Shown one piece after another: positions 21,301 through 32,454 of a stretch of DNA of 64,000 bases. The notes under the pieces are model-generated. The model ran no database searches and had not been told where the DNA came from. It was given only the letters and a program-made list of their open reading frames with translations. How positions within the stretch are numbered: the first letter of the stretch is position 1; each line of letters begins with the position of its first letter. Source of the stretch: Acheta domesticus (Eukaryota; Arthropoda; Insecta; Orthoptera; Gryllidae); assembly GCA_031308135.1 (NCBI GenBank), contig JAHLJT010009419.1, forward strand, positions 34,086,540-34,150,539, in the 5' to 3' direction. A program made the position numbers and the translations under genes.

Positions 21301-22261
21301 CTTTCAATCTGTTTTCTTTTTTAGTAATCTCTTAGTAATCTTAGTAGTTTCTTCCTCTCATTTCACTCTATCCTATTCCACCACCCGTTATCAATCGCCA
21401 ACCCTTCCTAATACCCTCAAAACTTCTTCATTCACATAACACTCTTTCCCCGTTCCTACAGTACATCTCTCCTTCTTAACGCCTCTTTCTCATTCTATTG
21501 CGTTTTTTACCAACATCGCTCTAAAACTCAACATCCCATTCCTCTACTACAAAGATATCTTCTGCAAATAATATTCCTCTCTAGGTGTTATTAAAGGATA
21601 TTTCACAATACGAGTTCTGGTCGATTGTACTCTGAATGCCTGTGTCTCTAAACCTACATCACATAGTTTTGTTAAACTTCTGAATATGTTGTTCCATTAA
21701 GAACGAGACGCGATAAACTGGGATGGGCATCAACCCCTTATTTCGATCATGTTTCGGCGCTTTAAGTTAAAACTTCCTTTAGTCTGATTTGATGAAGACA
21801 ACCAGTACTTAGCGATTCAGTTACCTCTGCGAGAAGAGTGGCGGATTCAAATTCCTGAGCGTGGATATTTGAACGGTTGCACGGTGCTCGTATGGAGGGA
21901 TGGTAGTGCTAGTGAGAACAGATTCCCACCGCCGATTTTCCTACTCGTTTAACATAAACAGTGAACTCAGATGATTTCAACCTTCTTGTAAGGCTTTTGT
22001 GCCAGTGTTTGCTGGAGCTATTCCTTAATATACCCTTCAGCTTTCAATTTATTAATAAAAATTCATTTTATCACTAGAACTAACATTTTTTTTCGGTTAA
22101 TACATTTTGTATAACAAGAAAAAGAACGGTTTGAGTTTACTGAGTGTAAACAAAAATCAACGCTTCTCTTAAATTATAGAAGTGTCCAGGTTATGACGAT
22201 GAAGGAGGTGACACAAATGACTGCCACTTAAGGCAGAAGTATGCTAGCATTGCGAAAGCGT
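21301..22261. other. Unassigned intergenic DNA
   Basis: C/T-rich patch near 21340-21560; otherwise unremarkable. No gene seen. Confidence 0.4.
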
Positions 22262-22765
22262 GACTGGGAGACATGGCTCAGGGCATTGACTGATGGCACT
22301 GCAATTCTTCTAACCGGGAGGTCCCAGGTTTGAGTCCGGATGGTGGCAGGATTTTCAACACTAGCTACATAGCTAGGTCGAATTCAGCCGAGCGCTGTCT
22401 GGAGGAGAGTTCTAGCGGCAGGCAGCTCTGATCCGTAGTTTTCTGTGGTTTCTCCGACCAACACCAGGTTATTGCCGCAGAAGTGCCCTAACAAACGGGC
22501 CACGGACCACGCACGATCTTTCCTTCCTCTTCCTTCTTGTCTCCTCACTCCTTACTTACACTAACAGTTAGATGGACTACATACAACTGGTGCCGGGAGA
22601 TCGGTCGGGGACATAGAGATGTCCCGGTTGGGGCGGTGTCCCGATGGTGGCAGATACCTAGTTGGGGAAAACCCCGCAAGCTAACAGGTAGGTTGGCGCT
22701 AGATCTCGCCAGCGAGGGTGGGAAGATCACGCCACCTCCCGTGGAAAACATGCACTGCGCCCGGA
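22262..22765 (+). mobile_element. tRNA-derived SINE, copy 1
   Basis: The head carries RNA polymerase III-like boxes: A-box-like TGGCTCAGGGC at about 22274 and B box GGTTTGAGTCC at about 22328. The body has a conserved GTCTGGAGGAGA...TAGCGGC block, the GCTCTGATC..TAGTTTTC block, and a tail with GATACCTAGTTGGGGAAA. Minus-strand copies at 38391-38812 and 54175-54656 share head, body and tail, and all differ by scattered substitutions. The tRNA parent is not obvious. Confidence 0.85.
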
Positions 22766-22784
22766 ATCACTAATCAAACTAGTG

Positions 22785-23665
22785 GGGCTAAAACAGCACA
22801 TACTTTCTCGCCCGTATTTTCACGCAAAATTACACGAAGATTACTCGAAAAATGTACATGGTCTTATTTCAAAATCTATTTTTAAGGAACAGATTTCATT
22901 AAGAAAAAATCTATATGTTAAATATTTTAGTTGTTGGAAGACGCCAAAAACTTTTGAACTTTTGCAATTATCGAAAACCCAGTGTTTTCAAAGAACATGA
23001 GACCTGCACCATTCTTTTAAATGTCCTTTACACTATCCAACAACAAAATTTAATCAAAAACGATGAAGCCATTTTTTGAAAATTTGGGAAATGTTCCTGG
23101 GGTTTCATGTAAAGTACCTCCCAAAATTAAAATATAAGTTCCAATCAATTCAAGGAACCGCGACGTCAGTCAGATCGATTGGAGAAAATCAATTTTGTAT
23201 AAAATCGGTTGAACGGTTCAGCCTCTAGCGTTTTTCATAGACAGACAGATAGACAGAAGGGCAGACGGACAGCCGGACAGCCATACAGCTCGACAGCCGG
23301 ACAGACAGATGTTTTGCAGTCATTCAGTTTTTAGGCAAGGACCCACAAAACATGGAGCAACTGAATTTATCCACATTTTTATTTATTTATTTACATCAAA
23401 AAATGTGTGTGACGAGCTATGGAGAGAAGTGAATTCTGTGCACGTTTTCATAATTCTGTGATCTCTATCTTAAGCCATATTCTGGTCCAATTTTGAATAC
23501 AAAAAAAATGCGTTTTTTTCACGTTTTGTTGACAAAATATTCGCTCCTTTATAATATAATTTTCGTTCTCAGGGTCCGGCAATGAGAGTTTTTCTGTCGA
23601 AAATTCGCCGTTTTTCCCGCAGCATTACGTAACTTTCAACTCCTTACGAGAAAGTAAAAGCGAAT
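22785..23665 (+). repeat. Family A interspersed repeat, copy 3 (variant start), split by a LINE tail
   Basis: Starts with the variant block ACATACTTTCTCGCCCGTAT (also at 39800) and ends CGAGAAAGTAAAAG, so these two ends carry an inverted ACTTTCTCG/CGAGAAAGT. The distal part has the GACAGACGGACAGCCGGACA-type run near 23230-23310. Between 23382 and about 23560 the copy is interrupted by a (TTTA)n-bearing LINE tail; family A sequence resumes with TTCGTTCTCAGGGTC. Confidence 0.7.
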
Positions 23666-23802
23666 GAGCCAACCAGGGGCCACGCTCTAACCCGATAAGT
23701 TCATTACTGAAGGCTTATGTTTGGTCTCAAAATTCCTACAGAGTGTGGGCAACCGATTGTAGTTGGAAGAAAGTTGTAATAAAAAACAATGGCTGAAGTC
23801 TA

Positions 23803-24186
23803 GTGTACGGTACCACTTAAGGAAGTCGTTCAAATCGGCATTTCGCACATCTTCGTGTGTTTGCAACTGCGCAGTTTAAATACTAGAGGCATTCTTATAA
23901 AGTTCTTACTTAAGTGATTTCTTATAAAAGTGTATTGGTAATTATGCGGTGGATAGACTCAAGGTTGTTTATAGTGAACCCGAGGGCCGAAGCCCCGAGC
24001 CTCGCCGTGATTTGGATCCCGGCGAGCGAAGCGAGAAATCTTGCCTTTGAAAGTAATTTGGCATTATAATGCGGCGGAGACAAAGCGTATGAGTGCGACT
24101 AAAACGTTTATGAGCCATGAAAATCGCCTATTGGTAAGTTTTATTCATTTCGCATCGCTTCTATAAGGGTGTACCGTACACCCTAC
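23803..24186. mobile_element. MITE-like element with GTGTACGGTAC ends (candidate)
   Basis: Inverted ends: AGTGTACGGTACCACTT near 23808 and AAGGGTGTACCGTACACCCT near 24164. The ~385-bp interior holds a GC-rich palindromic patch (gagggccgaagccccgagcctcg, ggcgagcgaagcgag) near 23980-24032. No coding. Confidence 0.45.
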
Positions 24187-24584
24187 TTTAACCAAAACAA
24201 TATTCGTACCACTGAGTTTCTGATTTTACCAAGAAATTAGAAATTAATGAAGCACTGTAGGCTTCTGCGGCGGGCGTCTTCGTCAGTCACCTGCGAGCTG
24301 TCTGGAAGGAAATTTCGTCCGCGACCACTTCACCCCAGATGTCTGCCGCAGATACAGACGAAATGTATGGAAGTATGATTTCCCTTAGACCACGGTCATC
24401 CAGTCCGGGAAGCTAATTCGAAATAGGAATTGTACCTCTATTTCGTATTATACATTCCATGACTCAAAGAGGAAAGTAAGTTATCTAGTACTACATTATC
24501 AACTATTATACAAAACATACAAATTAACTAAATAAAACTTGTAGACCAACTGAAAAATTGTTCCTGATTGTCAGTATATGCTTC
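24187..24584. other. Unassigned intergenic DNA
   Basis: A moderately GC-rich patch near 24260-24410, no gene seen. Confidence 0.35.
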
Positions 24585-25525
24585 TTAATGATAAAACTTA
24601 TCCAATTTTATTGATGACAATCCTTTATTGTTCACATTTACACACGGAAAACAACGTTTCGTAACGTGTTTTGTTACATCATCAGGCTCCTAAATTACGG
24701 ATACAGAAATCAATATTCGTTCACCATGTCAAATTAGTTATTTCACGTAATCACTTAATTAAAAGTTAATAGAACTGAGTTAAAATGTTTCATGTCAATT
24801 GAGTAAAATGAATCTTAATAGCAACTAAGTCGACTACCTAAAAGTAAATAGTTCTTCAAAACTTGTTGAAATATTAAAATACTAAAATGATAAAATTAGA
24901 TTATAATAAAAGACAAAACATACAAAACACAAACAGAATAAACAATATATTTCAATGAGACACTCACCTTAATAAGGGAACTGTTGTCCCATTTTGTTAT
25001 CTGGCAGTTTTACCGGTAATTCACTCGAGGACACACAGTGAACTCAACAGCAACCTCCCCCAGTGGACTCAAGAATATAAACTGTCCCGAGGATGACTAA
25101 CGTAACGTAGGCATGGCGCATGAATATGCAGTGTGGCAACTTAACAAATTAGGCATTACTCTTGGTATTTCTTAATTTTGTACAACACATTATCATATGC
25201 ATTGGTAAAAAATTCATTTCTACGTTGGCATTAAGAGTGTGATTTAATTCAATTTGAAGGGGTTCTAAAATAAGTCGAAGGAATCTCCTGACCTCGCTGT
25301 CCAAAATAAGTCTCAAAATAAAATTCGTGTGACAAATTCAGTCTGTGTCTCGATAAAGAATTGAGTCGAGGAAAGGATTCTTTAATATTTCTAGAATGTT
25401 CTTTCATTCGTTGTTTAATTGGCTGCTTAGTTTGTCCTACATATGTTAGATTGCAATCAATTTGTCTGCAATTGGTTAGTTTGTTAACTAACTAATTTGA
25501 CATGGTGAATAATATTGATTTTTCT
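24585..25525 (-). mobile_element. Penelope-like element remnant with GIY-YIG domain (element 2)
   Basis: With minor interruptions the minus strand from about 25490 reads TNCRQIDCNLTYVGQTKQPI and QRMKEHSRNIKE, the GIY-YIG nuclease core of Penelope-like elements (C..C...YVGQT...R..EH). Downstream in the same sense (24650-24690) is the terminal CTGATGA, GTAAC/GTTAC stem and GAAACGTT. An inverted copy of this end lies at 26364-26485. A second internal inverted repeat pairs 24710-24742 with 25489-25521 (AATTTGACATGGTGAA). Reverse transcriptase was not found, so the piece is 5'-truncated. Confidence 0.7.
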
Positions 25526-26217
25526 ACTCCCGTTGTATAATGCTGTCATTGGATGGCTGCAACCAGTTGCATAATGATAGCTATTTCGATACAGTTTTCA
25601 TTATGATACAGATTCTTGACCAATCACAGAGACACTTACACACCAAGTATTAGCACTTCATTAATCATTGAGAAACGTTGCAGTAAATGTTTCGTTCGAA
25701 TGTGTATATTAAAGTTGCATTTAATATTATATTATGCTTCTCAATTTTAATTTCTTTTATTAGTAATAAATTTTACGTGGAATAATATTTAAAATAAATT
25801 GGAACGTAATTTCACTTTGATCCTATTTGACTAGCACATTTGTAGTTATTACGGAGAACATTTGAGTGACGTTAAGATCTGAACGCAAGTCATTTTGTAT
25901 TATTTGCTGCTGCCGTATGGTTGTCCTTAAAAAAATTGCCCAATTCTTTAGTTTAAAATATTTAGTGAATGGTAGTTATTTCTGGTGGTGTTGAAGTTCC
26001 CAGAAATGAGAGAAAATGCGAAAATGGTGACGTCGGAATATTATTGCCGCAACTTTTGTAGTTCTTCGCAGGCGCTCTGGTAAAACAAAGCCAGCTGCAG
26101 TTGTAGGGAAGAGAGGTGTCCGCTAGGTGGCCTTGGCTGAATCTTGCATGTCGACTGCCACGAAATGATTCAGTGGAGAAGTTTAACTTATAAAAGTTAC
26201 CATAAGTCGTAGAAAAA

Positions 26218-26352
26218 GTACCGTATGAAACTCGATGTAATGGGTATTAATACACTCGTGTGAAGTTTACGATACTTGCTCGTTCCTCGCTCGTATCGTA
26301 ATTTCACACTCATGTATTAATGCCCATCATTACATCATCGTTTCATAATGTA
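26218..26352. repeat. Foldback hairpin, ~65-bp arms
   Basis: Left arm begins gtaccgtatgaaactcgatg and the right arm ends with its near-complement (catcgtttcataatgtac); the arms continue through aatacactcgtgtgaa and tacgata with a few mismatches. The loop is short (ttgctcgttcctcgctcg). May be a minimal foldback transposon. Confidence 0.75.
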
Positions 26353-26363
26353 CTATTCTGTAC

Positions 26364-26485
26364 CCGTAATTTAGAAGCCTAATAATGCAACAAAACACGT
26401 TACGAAACGTTGTGTTGTGTGTGTAAATGTGAACAATAAAGGATTGTCATAAATAAAATTGGATAAGTTTTATTATTAAGATACC
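26364..26485 (+). repeat. Inverted partner of Penelope-like terminal repeat (element 2)
   Basis: Nearly the reverse complement of 24585-24702: GTAATTTAGAAGCCTAATAA, GTTACGAAACGTT, AATGTGAACAATAAAGGATT and TAAAATTGGATAAGTTTTAT are shared with a few substitutions. The motif core has CTAATAA where the partner has CTGATGA. Confidence 0.75.
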
Positions 26486-28353
26486 AATTAAGTAACTGGA
26501 TAATAATGCGCGTTTTCGAATAAGTAGGTATCATTTTAGGGAAATAAATACAAGGCAATAACAGCATTTTCATTTTATTGAATAAGAGCTAGCAATGATA
26601 AGGGTGACTTTAATTCATTCTTCGAAAATATCACTTTTGCGATATGAATTTTCACTTATTTCTTAAACCTGGTATAACTCTAGACTTCATTGAAATTTGA
26701 TTCTTCCTTTTATTTTTTTATACATAGGTAACCAATGAAACAGACACTGTTGTTGCAGCTACAAATGCGGCACCATCTACTTTCTTCACTTCGAACACTG
26801 CTTTTATTTATTTATTTTATATCGCTTTAAAAACATCTAAGGTCATTAGCGACCACTAATGATTTACATCAGAGATACATTTTGCTAAATTAGAATAAGC
26901 AAAAATATTAATTACAATAAATTTTACAATAATTAAGATATTATTAAGACCAGCAATATTGAGATAATTTAAAATTGACTTGCAACTTTGAACTGAATTA
27001 AATATTTCATAAATTTCATTTTATGATACCTAGAGATTTTCTTAGATTTTGGAGCCTTAAACATTCAAGAATAATGTAAGACGTTGATAACATTTCGCCA
27101 CGTTTTGGACAGTGGCTGGGTCGTTTTTGTATTGGAAGTGGGTGAAGAAAGAATGGCCAATTCTTAATCTTGTAATAATAAATTGTTCCTTTCTTCTTAA
27201 TGTAGTGTTTGGGATATTTGAGTCTGGTACACATTTTCATACAACATCGAGTTTGGATGTTAAAGCTTTCTACTGGTGATCCAATACTTTAATAATACAC
27301 TTTTTTAGATATAAAATAATTTAAATAACCATGTATAAGTTGGTCAATATTCAGTAAATGGATTGCGTTTTTAGCAGCTACGTCAGCTTTTTCATTTCCA
27401 ATGATTCCCTTACAGGAAGGGAGCCATGACAGTACATAGATACAATTTATTTTTTTTTGTCGTAAAGAAGATTTTGAATGTTCTGAATGTTTGGAGAAAC
27501 TATTTTGGATAGCTCTTGAGTGTTGACATGGAGTCAGAAAAAATGGCAATGCGGGTATTTTCTACATTTTGGGGGCTGTATTCAATGGCTTTGAATCCAT
27601 CCTAGACCTCACAGGAAAAAATAGGAAGTCTGGAAGACAGCATGATATGTTTGAGGATGTTGTAGAAACGTAGCACATCCGGATCCACCAGTACGTTTTG
27701 ATCCATCAGTAAAACATTTTTAATACTCTTCGTATTTCTCATTAATATATCTGTTCAGAGTATGTGATGTAAATATTGGAATTGAATCTTAATTTAAATT
27801 CCATATCTATGTTCGGAGTGAAGGGTTCCCATGGAGGAATCGGGTGATGATGTCTTGGGAGGAGAGATGATTTTTCAATTTCAAAATTTTTTTCATAGTC
27901 AAGGAGTCTTTCTAGAAGGGGTCTTCGAAATTTGGACGAGACTGATATATTTCTGTTTTAGAATGACTGCTGATGTATTAATTTGATGGGATGTTGGTAG
28001 AACAAAGTCTTGAGTACGCATATTTTAGGCACAATAGTTTATTTCTCATGTTCAGCGGCATTAGACCAGCTCCCACTAAAATAATACGCAGGAGCTAGAT
28101 ATAAAAGCGCCGAGGCTAACATGCTAAAAGCGCCGAAGCTGCATGTCGTCTAACATGCAGTGTTGATAATTGTGTTTAATTGTGGCAGTAAATATCTAGG
28201 AGCTGCACTGTATCCAACTGAACCATAACCGAGTTTAGATTGGATCGAGACTGCGTAAGTTCTTAAGAGACAGTTTGATTCAGCACCTCCCTTTTAGATG
28301 ATATTTTTATAATATTTAATCTTGATTTGCAAGTGATTTTGAGATTGATGATC

Positions 28354-28904
28354 CATTAAGTGATCAAAAGTATTCGGACACGTGGCTAAAAGTGACTCAC
28401 CAGTTCGTGGCGCACTCCATCGGTAATGCCTGAATTCAATAGGGTGTTGGTCCACCCTTAGACTTGATGACAGCTTCCACTGTCGCAGGCATACTTTCAA
28501 TCAGATGCTGAAAGATTTCTTGGGGAGTGGCAGCCCATTCTTCACGGAGTGCTGCACTGAGGAGAGTTATCAATGTAAGTCGGTGAGGCCTGGCACGAAG
28601 TCGGCGTTCCAAAACATCCCAAAGGTGTTCGATAGGATTCAAGTCAGGACTCTGTGCAGGCCAGTCCATTACAGGGATGTCATTATCGGCCACAAGCAGT
28701 GCAATATAAATAGGTGCTCGATAATGTTGAAAAATGCAATCGCCATCCTCGAATTGCTCTTCAACAGTGGGAAGCAAGAAGGTGTTTAAAACATGAACGT
28801 AGGCCTGTGCCGTGATAGTGCTACAAGGGGTGCCACCATGAAAAATACGACCACACCATAACACCACTGCCTCCGTGTCCGGATACTTTTGATCACAGAG
28901 TGTA
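28354..28904 (-). mobile_element. Tc1-like DNA transposon, internally deleted
   Basis: Both ends carry the inverted block TGATCAAAAGTAT.CGGACAC (left from 28361; right, complemented, from 28875), with weaker match outwards (CATTAA versus CACTCT). TA follows the right end (28903-28904). At about 550 bp it is a third of an autonomous Tc1 element. It splits LINE A between the codons for IFDHKHS-K and the next helix, so it is younger than the LINE. Confidence 0.9.
28436..28867 (-). pseudogene. Tc1-like transposase, C-terminal DDE half
   Basis: 143 codons with no internal stop. In order: LWCGRIFHGG (central catalytic core strand), FQHYRAPIYIA, where the family has FQQDNAPxHxA, then DWPAQSPDLNPIEHLWDVLE with the third catalytic acid, and a C-terminal helix ending with IKSKGGPTPY. 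The DNA-binding N-terminus and first catalytic aspartate are gone through the internal deletion, and the second aspartate is His, so it cannot cut DNA. The frame was probably open at the time of insertion and has decayed by substitution only. Confidence 0.9.
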
Positions 28905-29860
28905 TATTTTCATGAATGTTTATGGTCAAATATCATTCTGAGGATTTTACAAGTATTAGTTCTGTGCAATTTATGCCCGCCAATTTTTAATGAAATATAT
29001 TTGTGTTCATAACATGATGATTTCTGAAGAATACAATAAATTCAGGGGTTTTTTTGTTATGATGAAACCTGAGGAGTTTGCCCAATCATATATCTTGTTA
29101 AACTTATTTTGAATGACATTGTTGGTTAGTTGTAGATTTTTCCCGCTGGTTCGTACTTGGAAATATCTATGTGCTAGGAAATTCAAGATAAAAGCAAATA
29201 GATTACCCCTAATTGGTATTTTGGAGATAATGGGTAATAATCTTTTCCTGCGTACCATTTTATGTCTTTTCAATGTACAATGAAACAGTGATCACATGTT
29301 GGTTCACGACTAGTGAATCACATATTTCTGTATCTTTACTTCTTTACTAGGTCATTGGTAGAACAAAGTTACTTTGGTAACGTGATAAGATATTTCTCGA
29401 TTCCAGAATCCATCTAAGGCGTTTACAAACTACTTTCTTTAAGATTTTGCATTGTTTACAAGTTAAAGATATAGGGCGGAAGTAAGTTGGTTTTGAATGG
29501 TCCTTGTTAGCTTTGGGGATCGGGATAACGACGGCTTCTCTCCATGAATCAGGGAAAGAATTGGGAAGTCCAGGTAAGGTTGTATAATTGGAGGAGATAA
29601 ACAAGGCCATTCTCTGGGAGATTCTTAATGAAGCTATTAGGGAATATCATCAGGTGCTGGTGAAGATCTAACACGGTTTGTTCTTGAGTCTCTTCAGGAA
29701 GCTCAATTTGTTTTTGAGACGTTGTAAGCGTTGAAGAATGCTTGTCTTTCTTTTTCTCCCGATCATCTGTTCCTTGATGTGTTCGCTTCCGAGAGAGGTG
29801 ATTCGTTCTTTTGAAGTGTTACTTTTGTTACTTTATAAAATTTTGCTGTGATTATAAACT

Positions 29861-30679
29861 GAGGCGTTTTATCCCATATTGATCAGTCCAAGTAACTAAT
29901 CCAGTTTTATTACAAATATAGGAAGGGCCTCTCTTGGAAGACTTATGAAGTACTACGACTTCTGAAGTCATCTGATTTCAAGAAGTACTATAACCTTGAT
30001 TATCATTGTTTAGACAGAAAGCATTTCAGACTTCAAAAATCGCCACATCATAAGCCCCGTTATCTCACTCATGTCACAAATCATCAGTAATAACTCCTAA
30101 GCGCCTCACCCTGATCTCCCATTAAAAGAGCCCAGAGGGATCATCTTCCTTCTTATTTTTGCTACGAATTGTTGTGTACATATGTATCAAATATAAACTA
30201 AACAGTTCTGTAAAGTGGATATGTACGCTGTATCAGAAAAGTATTTTATTAAAAAAATTCAAAACACAGACAAAACCACGAACGTTATGCAAAAAATTAC
30301 GAAGTCTGAATCCGCAACAGCTTTAGTAGACATTTCAAATATACCATTAGGCATTGGGAATGGGAGTTGGAGTAGCGGCGAAAGCTGAGATGAAATAACG
30401 GCTAAATCGGGAAGACGGGAGCCGTGAAATTATTGAAGCATAGTACGGAAATATTTTATTAAAAATAGTCGTAGAAACCTATTAAGTTAATTTAAAAATA
30501 AATGAGAGAAGTGGATCCTATGTAGATGAGCTGAAATTAATGTAACATTGAAGGAAAAAATTTCTTCACATAACTAAGAACAAGAGGAATTAAAAAAATA
30601 GTATTTTAATAAATATATACATCTGTTGTATAGCTTATTATTGGTTATAGTTTAATGGCCTTAATAAAAACAGACATAG
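29861..30679. other. AT-rich intergenic DNA, no gene seen
   Basis: Nothing recognisable. Confidence 0.4.
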
Positions 30680-30868
30680 TAATTTTATAACAATTTCGTG
30701 ATTGTTACGCAACTCATTAACGTTTCGACACTGTTTGAGGTATTTTTCAAAATGTGGTGTCCAGAGTTCGTTGACATCAAACTCTGGACACTAGATTTTG
30801 AAAAAGACCCCAAACAGGGTCGAAACGTTAATGAGATGCATAACAATCACGAAATTGTTATAAAATTA
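30680..30868. repeat. Long hairpin, two 89-bp arms, 11-base loop
   Basis: Arms 30680-30768 and 30780-30868 are reverse complements with 7 mismatches by eye (about 92%). Each arm contains a stem (GACCC/GGGTC in the right arm) next to GAAACGTT, the same arrangement as at the Penelope-like ends at 21231, 24655 and 26390. No coding. Confidence 0.9.
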
Positions 30869-30924
30869 TTATGTTCGTTTCCATTGTCATTAAACTTAAC
30901 AAAAAAAATAGTGTTATTGCAGAT

Positions 30925-31240
30925 GGAGGTGGAGCGATAGGAGTGTGCGCTGGGGGGCAAGGGGGAGGGAGAGCGAGTAGGAGTGAAACGGGGTGAAGCG
31001 CGTATGAGGGCAGGGGTGGGGGCGGGAGCGGTGTCGGCGGGCGGCCAAACGCTCTCATTAGGGCGGGGGCGGGACGGCTGCTGCCGCCGCCCTGTGATGA
31101 ATGCGTTCGACGCTCGGCCGCCGCCGATGCTCCTCACCCCCCCCCTCCCACCAACATTCCCTTCCCCGCCCCTTCGGCAGCCCGGCGCCCTCGCGGCACT
31201 GTGCAGCGAAGACTCTACACAGGCAGCCGCTGTATCTAGG
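30925..31240. other. GC-rich purine/pyrimidine-biased block beside the minisatellite
   Basis: GGGGGA/GGGCGG strings on plus in the first half and CCCCC strings in the second. It extends the minus-strand frame that runs through the minisatellite, but has low-complexity Pro/Ala/Arg composition there. No domain. Confidence 0.4.
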
Positions 31241-31332
31241 GTAGTGTCCCTAGATACAGAGACTAGCGCATTCCATTGTTCCACCAATCCCGCCATTTTA
31301 TATCCAGTTGTCTGGAGAATTGGAACTGTGCG

Positions 31333-32454
31333 GTATTCTGTGTGTTGAGAACCATAAATCCATTTCAAACTAATGTTAATATTCTTAAAAATCTCCATCC
31401 AGTTTGTGTGTTGAGAACCATAAACCCATTTCAAACTAATGTTAATATTCTTAAAAATCTCCATCCAGTCTGTGTGTTGAGAACCATAAACCCATTTCAA
31501 ACTAATGTTAATATTCTTAAAAATCTCCATCCAGTCTGTGTGTTGAGAACCATAAACCCATTTCAAACTAATGTCAATATTCTTAAAAATCTCCATCCAG
31601 TCTGTGTGTTGAGAACCATAAACCCATTTGAAACTAATGTTAATATTCTTAAAAATCTCCATCCAGTCTGTGTGTTGAGAACCATAAATCCATTTCAAAC
31701 TAATGTTAATATTCTTAAAAATCTCCATCCATTCTGTGTGTTGAGAACCATAAACCCATTTCAAACTAATGTTAATATTCTTAAAAATCTCCATCCAGTC
31801 TGTGTGTTGAGAACCATAAACCCATTTCAAACTAATGTTAATATTCTTAAAAATCTCCATCCATTCTGTGTGTTGAGAACCATAAATCCATTTCAAACTA
31901 ATGTTAATATTCTTAAAAATCTCCATCCAGTCTGTGTGTTGAGAACCATAAACACATTTCAAACTAATGTCAATATTCTTAAAAATCTCCATCCAGTCTG
32001 TGTGTTGAGAACCATAAACCCATTTCAAACTAATGTTAATATTCTTAAAAATTTCCATCCAGTCTGTGCGTTGAGAACCATAAATCCATTTCAAACTAAT
32101 GTTAATATTCTTAAAAATCTCCATCCATTCTGTGTGTTGAGAACCATAAACCCATTTCAAACTAATGTTAATATTCTTAAAAATCTCCATCCAGTCTGTG
32201 TGTTGAGAACCATAAATCCATTTCAAACTAATGTTAATATTCTTAAAAATCTCCATCCATTCTGTGTGTTGAGAACCATAAACCCATTTCAAACTAATGT
32301 TAATATTCTTAAAAATCTCCATCCATTCTGTGTGTTGAGAACCATAAATCCATTTCAAACTAATGTTAATATTCTTAAAAATCTCCATCCAGTCTGTGTG
32401 TTGAGAACCATAAACCCATTTCAAACTAATGTTAATATTCTTAAAAATCTCCAT
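31333..32454 (+). repeat. 66-bp minisatellite, 17 copies
   Basis: Unit starts TCTGTGTGTTGAGAACCATA and ends ATCTCCATCCAG. Copies differ at a few diagnostic sites (aaaCcc/aaaTcc, ccaG/ccaT, gTtaat/gTcaat). Because 66 is divisible by 3 and the unit lacks stops in one frame of each strand, long frames appear on both: plus 31276-32523 (22-residue period with NPFQTNVNILKNLHP) and minus 30847-32472 (period MEIFKNINISLKWVYGSQHT). Substitutions include silent and amino-acid-changing ones in both. I treat it as non-coding. Confidence 0.95.

Larger units (their letters stand above)
26805..29860 (-). mobile_element. Jockey-like LINE (LINE A), degenerate, interrupted by a Tc1 element
   Basis: Minus-strand pieces are in proper order: reverse transcriptase start SWREAVVIPIPKANKDHSK and RPISLTCKQCKILKK (29347-29610), thumb side FILNFLAHRYFQVR (29007-29273), IFDHKHS, then the Tc1 insertion, then a resumption with KITCKSRLNIIK and QSKLGYGSVGYSAAPR (about 28340-28200), the RNase H motif SWLPSCKGIIGNEKAD (27289-27549) and a C-terminal ILEC (27016-27240). 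It ends in a (TTTA)n-type tail near 26805. Stops and shifts throughout; no YADD-bearing segment is intact. A 5'-truncated copy of its 3' end is at 6475-6840. Confidence 0.85.

Noticed and set aside
22262..22338. Functional tRNA gene
   Set aside because: A- and B-box-like sequences are present but no cloverleaf or anticodon arm can be drawn, and the segment continues into a SINE body shared with two other copies.
28505..28789. 94-codon plus-strand frame
   Set aside because: Antisense shadow of the Tc1 transposase remnant at 28436-28867.
31333..32454. Regular repeats suggestive of a CRISPR array or a repeat protein
   Set aside because: There are no unique spacers between units, the genome is eukaryotic, and the frames are open on both strands only because the 66-bp unit lacks stops. 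A minisatellite explains everything seen.
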